Below the pieces are notes generated by a model, which saw nothing but the letters and a program-made list of their open reading frames with translations, ran no database searches and was not told where the DNA came from. DNA of 64,000 nucleotides from Streptomyces pactum. Its GTDB lineage: Bacteria; Actinomycetota; Actinomycetes; Streptomycetales; Streptomycetaceae. The DNA lies in assembly GCF_016031615.1 (NCBI RefSeq), contig NZ_JACYXC010000001.1, positions 6,882,001-6,946,000 on the forward strand, written 5' to 3'. Positions 25,806 through 33,705 of this stretch are shown in pieces. Positions within the stretch are counted from its first letter, which is position 1. Each line of letters begins with the position of its first letter. The position numbers were made by a program, and so were the translations under genes.

Positions 25806-27542
25806 ATGGTCCGCCGTAACGAGGAGGCCGCCCAGCTGCTCCAGGAGTACGCCGACCTGCTCGCCATCACCGGGGGCGACGCCTTCAAGGCCCGCGCCTA
25901 CGAGAAGGCCGCCCGCGCGATCGGTGGCCATCCCACCGATATCGCCACCCTCGACCCCGCCGGGCTGCGGGAGATCCCCGGCGTCGGCCGGTCGATCGCC
26001 GAGAAGGTCACCGAGTACCTGCGCACCGGCCACGTCCCGCTGATCGAGGAGGCCCGGCAGACGGTCCCGCCCGGCGTCCGGGAGCTGATGGCCATCCCCG
26101 GCCTCGGCCCGAAGAAGGCCATGGTCCTCCACCAGGAACTCCAGGTCTCCTCGGTGGACGAACTGCTCGGCGCCATCCACCGGGAGCGGCTGCGTGACCT
26201 GCGGGGCTTCGGCCCGAAGAGCGAGGAGAGCATCCTGCGCGGCATCGCCATGATGCAGAAGGCCGGCGGGCGCATCCTGCTCGGCGCCGCCATGGACATC
26301 GCCGAGCGCATCGTGGCCGACCTCGCCGGGGTGACCGGCTGCGAGGGGTGCGCCTACGCCGGGTCGCTGCGCCGGATGCGCGAGACCATCGGCGACATCG
26401 ACGTCCTGGTGGCGGCCGGCGACCCCGGGCCCTTCATGACCGCCTTCACCGAGCTGCCGTACACCGCCGAGGTCATCGCCCACGGCCCGAAGAAGACCTC
26501 GGTCCGCACCACCAAGGGGCTCCAGGTGGACCTGCGTGTCCTGCCGCCGGACTCCTGGGGCGCGGGCCTGCAGTACTTCACCGGGTCCAAGGCGCACAAC
26601 ATCCGCGTCCGCGAGATCGCCGTCCGGCAGAAGATGAAGCTGTCCGAGTACGGCCTCTTCCACGCCCGGAGCGGCAAGAAGATCACCTCCGGGACCGAGG
26701 AGGAGATCTACGCCCGACTCGGCCTGCCCTGGATCCCGCCGACCCTGCGCGAGGACCGCGGCGAGATCGCCGCCGCCCTCCGCGGCGAACTGCCCCGCCT
26801 GGTGGCCGAGGAGGACATCCGCGGCGACCTGCACACCCACACCGACCTCACCGACGGCCTCGCGCCGCTGGAGGACATGGCCGCCGCCGCGGCCGCCCGC
26901 GGCTACTCCTACTACGCGGTCACCGACCACGCCCCGGACCTGGTCATGCAGCGGATGACCGACGAGAAGATGCTCGCCCAGCGCGAGCGGGTGCGGGCCC
27001 TGGACGGCCGGTACGGCAGGATGCGGCTGCTGCACGGCACCGAGCTGAACATCGGACCGGACGGCGACGTGGACTGGCCGCCCGAGTTCCTCGCCGGGTT
27101 CGACCTGTGCGTGGCCTCCGTGCACTCGCACTTCCGGCAGAGCCCGCGGGAGCTGACCCGGCGGCTGATCCGCGCCTGTGAGAACCCGTACGTGTCGATC
27201 ATCGGCCATCCCACCACCCGCCGGATCGGCAGGCGCCCGCCCCTCGACGCCGACTTCGACGCCGTGTTCGAGGCGTGCGCCCGCACCGGCACCGCCCTGG
27301 AGATCAACGGGCACCCGGACCGGCTCGACCTGGGCGACGAGGACATCCTGCGCGCCAAGCGGTACGGCGTGAAGTTCGCCGTGGACAGCGACGCGCACGC
27401 CACCTTGCACCTGGCCCACATGCGCTTCGGGGTGGGCACCGCCCAGCGCGGCTGGCTGACCGGGGACGACATCATCAACACCTGGCCGCTCCAGCGGCTG
27501 CGGCGCTTCCTGCGGGAGGGCCGGCGGCGCACCGGAGGCTGA
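25806..27542 (+). CDS. polX: Family X DNA polymerase/3'-5' exonuclease PolX
   Basis: A 578-residue bacterial PolX. Three helix-hairpin-helix elements lie in the N-terminal 160 residues (GLREIPGVGRSIAEKV, ELMAIPGLGPKKAMVL, DLRGFGPKSEESIL). The nucleotidyltransferase core shows AGSLRRMRETIGDIDVLV with the catalytic Asp pair and LQVDLRVLP with the third Asp. The C-terminal PHP domain shows the metal-binding series GDLHTHTDLTDG, TDHAP, GTELNI, SVHSHF and SDAH, which supplies exonuclease or phosphatase activity. Such enzymes fill short gaps in base-excision repair. The start is ATG 25806 behind GGTAGGG. It is monocistronic. Confidence 0.93.
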   Translation: MVRRNEEAAQLLQEYADLLAITGGDAFKARAYEKAARAIGGHPTDIATLDPAGLREIPGVGRSIAEKVTEYLRTGHVPLIEEARQTVPPGVRELMAIPGLGPKKAMVLHQELQVSSVDELLGAIHRERLRDLRGFGPKSEESILRGIAMMQKAGGRILLGAAMDIAERIVADLAGVTGCEGCAYAGSLRRMRETIGDIDVLVAAGDPGPFMTAFTELPYTAEVIAHGPKKTSVRTTKGLQVDLRVLPPDSWGAGLQYFTGSKAHNIRVREIAVRQKMKLSEYGLFHARSGKKITSGTEEEIYARLGLPWIPPTLREDRGEIAAALRGELPRLVAEEDIRGDLHTHTDLTDGLAPLEDMAAAAAARGYSYYAVTDHAPDLVMQRMTDEKMLAQRERVRALDGRYGRMRLLHGTELNIGPDGDVDWPPEFLAGFDLCVASVHSHFRQSPRELTRRLIRACENPYVSIIGHPTTRRIGRRPPLDADFDAVFEACARTGTALEINGHPDRLDLGDEDILRAKRYGVKFAVDSDAHATLHLAHMRFGVGTAQRGWLTGDDIINTWPLQRLRRFLREGRRRTGG

Positions 27543-27776
27543 CCGCGCGTCAACGGGACCACCGGCCGGGCCGCCGAAGCGATCGCAGGCCCGGGCTTTC
27601 GCGACGGCGGACGTCGCATCGTCCACGTACCCTCGCACCGGTGTGGCTGCGTACGGGACATCCTGCGCCGCGACAGAGCTGTTCCGCCGGGGAACTGCTC
27701 AAGCCCGGCACCTCGTCCATGGTGGTGCGTGGCCACAGCCGGTGGCCGCGCCGCATCCCGAAGGGGGACGGACGGC

Positions 27777-28196
27777 ATGGGCGGGTCGAGCGACGACGAC
27801 GAGGGCATCGGCATCCTGATCGCACTCGGCGTGACGGTCATCCTGTCCCTGCTCTGGGCCTACGTGGTCAAGGGCGAGGCCGAGCTGATGACGTGGGGCG
27901 CGCTGGTCATGGCCGTGATCACCGGCGGCATCGCCGGGCACTACGGCAACCACAGCGAGTCGGTCGCCGTCACCTGCGCCGTGGCCACCCCGCTCGGCGC
28001 CTACCTGGGCACGCTCCTCGGCCTCTGCCTGATCGCCGTCACTCCGTACGGAGGCGACTTCGGCGACGCCTGGGACGTCTTCACCAGCGACATGGACGGA
28101 GCGGCACGCCTGTTCAAGGCGGAGGCCCAGGGCCTCGACTGGCTCTTCCTGTTCCTGTCCGCGCCACTGGCGTACGGAGCGGTGGTGACGGACTGA
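27777..28196 (+). CDS. Small membrane protein
   Basis: A 139-residue protein from ATG 27777 with AGGGGGA upstream. After an acidic start (SSDDDEG) it has three or four hydrophobic segments: IGILIALGVTVILSLLWAYVV, ELMTWGALVMAVITGGIAGHY, VAVTCAVATPLGAYLGTLLGLCLIAV, and LDWLFLFLSAPLAYGAVV at the end, with a short acidic loop (GDFGDAWDVFTSDMDG) before the last. I do not recognise a family. It stands alone between polX and the large leftward operon, and two strong hairpins follow. Confidence 0.65.
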   Translation: MGGSSDDDEGIGILIALGVTVILSLLWAYVVKGEAELMTWGALVMAVITGGIAGHYGNHSESVAVTCAVATPLGAYLGTLLGLCLIAVTPYGGDFGDAWDVFTSDMDGAARLFKAEAQGLDWLFLFLSAPLAYGAVVTD

Positions 28197-28320
28197 CCCG
28201 GGTCGGTCCACGGTGGCGCGGCGCGGCGCGCCGCCCCTGTCCGGGGCGGCCAGGTGACGCCCGGGGCGCCCGGCACGGCGAGGGCCACGGTTGGGGCGCC
28301 GCAGACGGCGGCCGGCGTGG

Positions 28321-28347
28321 CGGCGCTGCGCCCCGGGGGCAGCGCCG
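28321..28347. terminator. Hairpin next to the main terminator
   Basis: CGGCGCTGC (28321-28329) pairs with GCAGCGCCG (28339-28347) around gccccgggg. It lies just before the longer hairpin at 28349-28390, between two convergent genes. Confidence 0.5.
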
Positions 28348-28348
28348 C

Positions 28349-28390
28349 CGGTGGGCGGCCCCGGCACGTGCTCGCCGGGGCCGCCCACCG
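28349..28390. terminator. Bidirectional terminator, 17-bp arms
   Basis: The arms 28349-28365 and 28374-28390 are exact reverse complements (17 bases) around the loop acgtgctc. It sits 14 bases from the stop of the leftward RIP gene and 150 bases after the rightward small membrane protein gene. Confidence 0.8.
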
Positions 28391-28404
28391 CTGCTGCCTT
28401 CTCG

Positions 28405-31188
28405 CTACTCCGTCCTTCTGAGGAACAACGAGGCGGACGACTCGGTACGGGAGGCGTTGACCCCCGCGTCCGATCCGGTGTAGTCCGCCGTCTCGTGGCC
28501 GTTCCAGTCCGCGATCGGCGTTCCGTCGCGCACCAGGTGCCGGAAGGCGCCGGGGTCGTCCGCGGCCGAACCGAACTGGTACACCGGCCGGACGCCGCTG
28601 CCGGACCGGCTGTACGGCAGGTACTCCGTGTAGGGACCGCCGGCGGTGAGCTGCTTGGTCAGCACGTTGTTGTGGAAGACGTTCTGCGGCCCCGAGGAGC
28701 CGGCCCACTTCACCGCCTTGGGCCCCGCCGCCCACCAGATGGGGTACCAGGTGCCGGAGTCCATCTCGCCGCCCTCACCGCCGCACGCCGTGGAGCAGCT
28801 TCCGGAGCGGTGCTCGTAGGGCACCCGGACGGTGTTGTTCTCGAACAGGTTGCGGCGCTCCCACCCGCCGTGCAGGTTGAGGTCGGAGTCCATGTCGTTG
28901 CCGTACACGACATTGCCCGACGCCGACCACTGCAGGGTGAAGTGCCGCAGCCCGCGGGTGGTGTTGTGGGCGTACAGCGAGTCCCACACCCGGCTGCCGC
29001 GGAGGTAGCCGTTGCCGCCCTTGCCCTTGTTCCAGGCGCCCTCCAGGTGGTTCCCCTCGATCTGCAGGTTCTTGGCGACCTCCGTGACGATCGGGTGCGA
29101 GCCGGTCATCTCGGAGCGCACACCGCGGACCCACGAGTCGGCGGCCCATTTGAAGACGACGCCGTGCATCGCCTGCGCGGGGGCCAGGTTGCCGTAGTCG
29201 TGCGCCGCCTGCTGCGGCGTCAGCCCCGGCACCTCCTGGGTGAAGGAGAAGTTCTCCAGGCCCACCCCGACCACCATCTTCAGCGGGGTCACCTTGCCGG
29301 CGTAGGCGGTGGTGCCGATCGGTGCCGACCCGTCCGAGGTGGAGTCGACCGGGAGATCGAACTCCAGCGGCTTGTCGAGGGTGACCGTGCGGTTGTCGAC
29401 GTCCACCGCGGCGATCCGGAACACCTGCTGGCGCATGTGCAGGTTCTCGTACCGGCTCTCGTCCGTGGCCTGCTGCACCGCGTAGAACTTCCGGGTGTTC
29501 GGCGCCCCCACCCACAGGTGCCCGCCCCGCCGGAACCGGGACATGTCGGCCTTCGCATCCAGATGGACCACCCGGTCGCCCTCCCGCGCGGAGTGGCCGG
29601 GGTCGCCGTCCGCGGCGCGCAGCTTCACGCCCGAGGCCCAGTGCTGGTTGACCGAGCCCTCGTAGAGGTCCTTGCGGTTGGCGGGCGCGGCGGCCCACTC
29701 GTCGGCGTACCGTGCGGCGACCTCCCGGGTCTGGATCCGGAACAGGCCCCGGCCCGGCCAGAGCCAGCCGCCCTTGGCGGTGTCGGCGCCGGCCTCGTGG
29801 ACCATGGCGTCCTGGTCCCACCGGCTGCCGTCGGCGGTCAGTGTGTCGTAGCGGGTGTCCCCGTCCGGGCGGAACACGATCCGGGTGCCCTTCGCCGGAT
29901 CGCTGCCCGCGCCGCGGATCACCAGGTGATCGGTGTCCACGGAGATCTGCCGGCTGATGTCGAGGCGGCCGGCGGGCAGCTGGATCAGCGACAGCCGGTC
30001 GAAGTTGGCCCGGTCGCCGCACCCGCCGCGGATGGCGTCGATGGCGCGCTGCACCCCCGCGGAGTCGTCCGCACCGTCGTCGGGGCGCACCTCGTAGGTC
30101 TCGGCCAGCTCCTGCGGCGTGATCCGGCACGCCGCGTCGGTGGTGAGTTCCTGGTGCCCGGGGAGCGCGCGGCCGCCCCGGTAGCCGGCCTCGGACCAGT
30201 CCGGCAGGCCGGACAGCGCGCCGCGGCGGTTGTCCGAGGTGAGGGACGGCGGACACGGTCCGGACCCCGACCCGGACACCGGCCCCGAGCACATCGGCAG
30301 CGGGGTGGACCCGGGCGGGATCTGGAGGATGGCGAGCATGGAGCGCAGGTAGCCGAGCATGAACGTGTACCGCGTGCCGCGCACCGTCAGCGTGTAGCTG
30401 TGCCCGTTGCGGACCACGTCCGACATCGCGGCCCAGTTGTGGATGTACGGTTCGTCATCGGCGGCGTACCACGCGCCCTCCGCCGCGAAGCCGTTGTGGA
30501 TGTTCTCCTCGACCTCCCGGTTCCGGGCCCCCTCCAGCAGCGTCATGATCAGTCTCGCCAGGTGGTGTCCCGCGGATCTGAGGCTCTCCGGGGTGGTGTT
30601 GGTGTAGGCGAGCTGCCTCACGGCCATCCGGAGGCTGTCCGGCGTGATCCACTGCTGGAAGACGTTCTCGTCCGCCATCCCCGCGTACCGGCTCGGCAGG
30701 TGGAGATCGACCGGCGTGGGGCGGACGTTGCCGAAGACGGTCCAGTCCAGTGCGGACAGGTCGGCGTCGTCGAAGTGGAAGAACGTGTGGGTCAGGGAGC
30801 TGTTCTGGTAGAAGCCCAGCACATACATGTCCTCGCGCCGGATGACGAGGCTGACCGAGGGGAGCTGTTCCCCCGGGAGGACGGCGTCGAGGCTGATCAG
30901 CGCGGTGCCGCGGCGGCCGGTGGACGCCTCGGCCAGATCGGTGGGCCGGGCCCGTGCGGGGCCCGCCAGGGAGGTGGACACCCGCTCGCCGCCCCGGGCG
31001 GCCGCGCGGATCTGCTCGACCAGCTGCCGGTACACGGCCGGGAAGTCGTCGGTGTCGTCCGCCGTGGCGGCGGCGGGCCGCTCCAGCACGGTGGCGGCGG
31101 ACCCGGCCGCGAGGGCCAGTGCGAGGAGGCAGCGCACCAGGACGCCGCCCAGGCGTCGTGCGTGCCCTCCGGTGCGCGGGCTCACCAC
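28405..31188 (-). CDS. Secreted RIP-domain / beta-helix fusion protein
   Basis: A 927-residue exported protein with a signal peptide to about residue 42 (RRLGGVLVRCLLALALAAGSAA). Residues about 48-260 read as a ribosome-inactivating protein (rRNA N-glycosidase) domain. SVSLVIRREDMYVLGFYQNS has the first active-site Tyr (Y122), LPSRYAG the second (Y168), LLEGARNREVEENI the catalytic Glu and Arg (E219, R222), and IHNWAAMS the Trp (W252). This is the ricin A-chain set in the right order. After a Ser/Gly/Pro linker (about 270-330), residues about 345-905 form a pectate-lyase-like right-handed beta-helix (DDGADDSAGVQRAIDAI, then LVIRGAGSD, VVYGNDMDSDLNLHGG, NNTVRVPYEH). The helix may bind or cut a polysaccharide, perhaps as the targeting part. 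It starts at GTG 31188 or 31185 in a GTGA overlap with the upstream small secreted protein gene. Function is inferred from motifs only. Confidence 0.75.
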   Translation of the reverse strand: MVSPRTGGHARRLGGVLVRCLLALALAAGSAATVLERPAAATADDTDDFPAVYRQLVEQIRAAARGGERVSTSLAGPARARPTDLAEASTGRRGTALISLDAVLPGEQLPSVSLVIRREDMYVLGFYQNSSLTHTFFHFDDADLSALDWTVFGNVRPTPVDLHLPSRYAGMADENVFQQWITPDSLRMAVRQLAYTNTTPESLRSAGHHLARLIMTLLEGARNREVEENIHNGFAAEGAWYAADDEPYIHNWAAMSDVVRNGHSYTLTVRGTRYTFMLGYLRSMLAILQIPPGSTPLPMCSGPVSGSGSGPCPPSLTSDNRRGALSGLPDWSEAGYRGGRALPGHQELTTDAACRITPQELAETYEVRPDDGADDSAGVQRAIDAIRGGCGDRANFDRLSLIQLPAGRLDISRQISVDTDHLVIRGAGSDPAKGTRIVFRPDGDTRYDTLTADGSRWDQDAMVHEAGADTAKGGWLWPGRGLFRIQTREVAARYADEWAAAPANRKDLYEGSVNQHWASGVKLRAADGDPGHSAREGDRVVHLDAKADMSRFRRGGHLWVGAPNTRKFYAVQQATDESRYENLHMRQQVFRIAAVDVDNRTVTLDKPLEFDLPVDSTSDGSAPIGTTAYAGKVTPLKMVVGVGLENFSFTQEVPGLTPQQAAHDYGNLAPAQAMHGVVFKWAADSWVRGVRSEMTGSHPIVTEVAKNLQIEGNHLEGAWNKGKGGNGYLRGSRVWDSLYAHNTTRGLRHFTLQWSASGNVVYGNDMDSDLNLHGGWERRNLFENNTVRVPYEHRSGSCSTACGGEGGEMDSGTWYPIWWAAGPKAVKWAGSSGPQNVFHNNVLTKQLTAGGPYTEYLPYSRSGSGVRPVYQFGSAADDPGAFRHLVRDGTPIADWNGHETADYTGSDAGVNASRTESSASLFLRRTE

Positions 31189-31739
31189 GGCACCACGTAG
31201 TCGATGGTGGCAGCCGGGGTCCCGCTCGACTCGGACGCCCCGTCGGTCCAGTAGGCGACGGTGTAGGTCCTGCCCGACTCCAGGCCGTCGTTGCCGGCGG
31301 GCACCACCGCCGCCCCGTACGACATGCAGCGCTCGGGTTCGTTGGGGCAGACCCAGTCCCAGTCCTTGCGGTGGGCCTTGTCGAGCCTGTCCCGCTCGTA
31401 GATGCCGACCCAGTCGTCGTGCGAGCCGGGGTTCCGGCCCACCGGGGCCAGATAGGTCACCACCAGACCGGTGTCCTTCGGGTTCAGGTGGATGCCCTTC
31501 TGGTCGATGTGCGCGGTGGTCCAGGTGGCGTCGAGGAGGGCGAATCCGCCGCCGTCGGCGGAGGCCGCGACGGGGACGGTCCGCCGGTCCTCCGGATCAC
31601 CGCTCCGGCCACCGCCGGACCCGGGCGGGTGGGACGCCAGGGCCTGCGCGCCGAGGGCGACCGCGGCGGAGCAGAGGGCGGCGGCCACGACCGGGAGGAC
31701 TCGTCGCCGCCCGTCGCGGCGGCGTAGGGGGAATCGCAT
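31182..31739 (-). CDS. Small secreted protein, second tandem paralogue
   Basis: A 185-residue exported protein from ATG 31739. The signal is RRRDGRRRVLPVVAAALCSAAVALGAQALA. A short disordered Ser/Gly/Asp linker and a C-terminal domain of about 120 residues follow. That domain is roughly three quarters identical (my hand count 91 of 120) to the product of the gene just upstream. Shared blocks are DTGLVV, DWVGIYE, KAHRKDWDWVCPNEPERCMS, VPAGNDGLESG and AATIDYVVPW. The two Cys in the third block probably form a disulfide. The domain looks like a small beta-sandwich, and DW-x-GIYE recalls SKICH/FnIII-like domains, but I cannot assign a family. Its stop overlaps the start of the RIP fusion gene, so the products are made together. 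Confidence 0.75.
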   Translation of the reverse strand: MRFPLRRRDGRRRVLPVVAAALCSAAVALGAQALASHPPGSGGGRSGDPEDRRTVPVAASADGGGFALLDATWTTAHIDQKGIHLNPKDTGLVVTYLAPVGRNPGSHDDWVGIYERDRLDKAHRKDWDWVCPNEPERCMSYGAAVVPAGNDGLESGRTYTVAYWTDGASESSGTPAATIDYVVPW

Positions 31740-31812
31740 GGCAGGCAGGTGCCTTTCGGGGAAGTGCGGTCGCGGGGCCCGGACGCGGGCCGGGCGGCCG
31801 GGGGCGGCGGGC

Positions 31813-32397
31813 TCACCACGGCACCACGTAGTCGATGGTGGCGGCGGGGTGACCGCTCCCCTCCGACGCCCCGTCGGCCCAGTAGGCGACGGTGTAGGTC
31901 TTGCCCGACTCCAGGCCGTCGTTGCCGGCGGGGACGATCGCCGACCCGAACGACATGCAGCGTTCGGGTTCGTTGGGGCAGACCCAGTCCCAGTCCTTGC
32001 GGTGGGCCTTCTCCAGACGGCCCTGCTCGTAGATGCCGATCCAGTCGCCGTGCTTCTCCGGGTTCCAGCCGGCCGGGCCGACGTACGACACCACCAGACC
32101 GGTGTCGTAGGGAGGGCTGTTGAGGCCCTTCTGATAGATGTGCGCGGTCGTCCAGACCGGTTCGAACAGCGCGAACGTCCCTTCCGGCACCGCCATCGCG
32201 GCGGGGGCGGCCCGCTCGGTCCGCGGCGGGGAGGGCCGGTCGTCGGAACGGGTGGTCCCGGTCCGCGGCGGGGACTGAGGCTCGCTGCCGCGGGCCACCA
32301 GGGTCTGCGCGCCCAGCGCGACCGCGGCCGAGCAGACCGCCGCCGCCAGCACCGGGAGGAGCCCGGCCCGCCCGCCTCGCCGTCTAGCGCGTCGCAC
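31813..32397 (-). CDS. Small secreted protein, first tandem paralogue
   Basis: A 194-residue exported protein from GTG 32397 with AGGA 10 bases upstream; an ATG just further upstream runs into a stop after ten codons and cannot serve. The signal is RRARRRGGRAGLLPVLAAAVCSAAVALGAQTLVA. A Pro/Arg/Ser-rich linker follows, then the same about 120-residue domain as its neighbour: FALFEPVWTTAHI, DTGLVVSYVGP, DWIGIYE, the DWDWVCPNEPERC cysteine pair, and the end ATIDYVVPW. It is the first gene of a three-gene leftward operon ending in the RIP fusion. Partner, adhesin or self-protection roles are all possible, and nothing in the sequence decides between them. Confidence 0.72.
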   Translation of the reverse strand: MRRARRRGGRAGLLPVLAAAVCSAAVALGAQTLVARGSEPQSPPRTGTTRSDDRPSPPRTERAAPAAMAVPEGTFALFEPVWTTAHIYQKGLNSPPYDTGLVVSYVGPAGWNPEKHGDWIGIYEQGRLEKAHRKDWDWVCPNEPERCMSFGSAIVPAGNDGLESGKTYTVAYWADGASEGSGHPAATIDYVVPW

Positions 32398-32718
32398 AGT
32401 GCATCGTCCTGTTCATGACATACCTTCCGGTGGGGGTGCGTACGGATCCGGACGCGTGTCCGCACCCGGGAGCGCGGCCGCCCGGGCAGTGCGCGGGAGG
32501 CCGGGGGCGCTCCGAGTCCACCACTCCGGCCCCGCCGGTACCAGGCCGTTCCTTCGGCAGAAGTACGACCGCCGGTACTTCTGCCGGACGGCGGGGCCCG
32601 GGCGCCCCGGTACGAGCGGCCCGGCGCCCGGCCGGTATTCGACCGGGCGCCTTGCCCGCCGGCGGCCCGCCGTGACATACCAGGTCAGTTCCCTGCCGCC
32701 GCCGAGGAGTTGGCACCG
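32398..32718. promoter_or_regulatory. Divergent promoter region of the RIP operon and MBL gene
   Basis: About 320 bases between the leftward RIP operon and the rightward metallo-beta-lactamase gene, so both promoters must be here. It contains a perfect 12-base-arm inverted repeat near the middle, listed separately. A ten-codon out-of-phase frame starting near 32416 overlaps the first gene's start and might be a tiny leader. Confidence 0.55.
32555..32586. promoter_or_regulatory. Perfect 12-bp-arm inverted repeat (operator or leader hairpin)
   Basis: CGGCAGAAGTAC (32555-32566) and GTACTTCTGCCG (32575-32586) are exact reverse complements around gaccgccg. The arms contain AT-rich GTACTT parts, so this is not random GC pairing. 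Because genes on both sides point away, an operator controlling both directions is more likely than a terminator. Confidence 0.65.
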
Positions 32719-33660
32719 ATGAGCAGCACCGCCCGCGACACCGACACCGCCGCCCCGCCCCGCGTCGAGGAGATCGACGAGGGCATCTACGCCTATGTGC
32801 AGCCGCCCGGCACCTGGTGGGTGAACAACACCGGCTTCCTGGTCGGCCGGCGGGGGGTGACCAGTGTGGACGCCTGCTCCACCGAACGGCGCACCCGGGC
32901 CTACCTGGAGGCGATCGGGAAGGTGACGCCCCGCCCGGTGCGCACCCTGATCAACACCCACCACCACGGCGACCACACCTTCGGCAACCACCTCTTCGAC
33001 GGCGCCACCGTCGTCGGCCACGAAGGGGTGCGGGAGGGGATACGCGCCTGGGGCATGCCGGCCTCCGCCCCGTTCTGGACCGAGGTCGACTGGGGCCACG
33101 TCGAGCTGGAGCCGCCCTTCCTCACCTACACCGAGGGGGTCACCCTCTGGGTGGACGACCTGCGGTGCGAGGTGCGGCACGTGGGCACCGCCGCGCACAC
33201 CACCAACGACTCGATCATGTGGATTCCCGAGCGCCGGGTCCTGTTCGCCGGCGACCTGCTGTTCCACGGGGGCACCCCGTTCCTCCTCCAGGGCTCGATC
33301 GCCGGGGCGATCGAGGTGCTGGAGACGGTGATCGCGCCGCTCGGCGCGCGGACCATCGTCGCCGGGCACGGGCCGGTGGCCGGCCCCGGGCTCATCGACG
33401 ACGTCCTGGGCTACCTGCGGTTCGTCCAGGAGACCGCGCGCCGCGGGCACGCCGCCGGGCTCACCCCGCTGGAGACCGCCCGGGAGGCCGACCTGGGGGA
33501 GTACGCCGCCCTCTCGGACGGAGAGCGCATCGTGGGCAACCTGCACCGGGCCTACGCCGAGATCGAGGGGGCCGCCCCCGGCGCCCCGATCGACGCGGTG
33601 GCGGCCCTCACCGACATGGTCACCTACAACGGGGGACGCCCGCTGACCTGCACCGCCTGA
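32719..33660 (+). CDS. Metallo-beta-lactamase-fold hydrolase
   Basis: A 313-residue MBL-fold protein from ATG 32719 with GAGGAG 9 bases upstream. The metal-binding signature HHHGDHTFGN is intact (about residue 85), followed by the later ligands HVGTAAHTTND (about 160) and LFAGDLLFHGG, with the C-terminal VAGHGPVAG supplying the last His. No signal peptide is seen. Such proteins are usually general hydrolases (thioesterase, lactonase, cyclase-like). It is divergent from the RIP operon across the inverted repeat and convergent with the GH65 gene 45 bases downstream. Confidence 0.85.
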   Translation: MSSTARDTDTAAPPRVEEIDEGIYAYVQPPGTWWVNNTGFLVGRRGVTSVDACSTERRTRAYLEAIGKVTPRPVRTLINTHHHGDHTFGNHLFDGATVVGHEGVREGIRAWGMPASAPFWTEVDWGHVELEPPFLTYTEGVTLWVDDLRCEVRHVGTAAHTTNDSIMWIPERRVLFAGDLLFHGGTPFLLQGSIAGAIEVLETVIAPLGARTIVAGHGPVAGPGLIDDVLGYLRFVQETARRGHAAGLTPLETAREADLGEYAALSDGERIVGNLHRAYAEIEGAAPGAPIDAVAALTDMVTYNGGRPLTCTA

Positions 33661-33705
33661 GCGGACCCCGGGCCCGCCCCGCCCGGCCGCCCCGCACGGC
33701 GCCGG

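Noticed and set aside
28291..31200. A 969-codon rightward frame opposite the RIP fusion
   Set aside because: The leftward frame has a signal peptide, RIP residues and beta-helix patterns. The rightward one is a Val/Gly/Arg/His-rich antisense translation.
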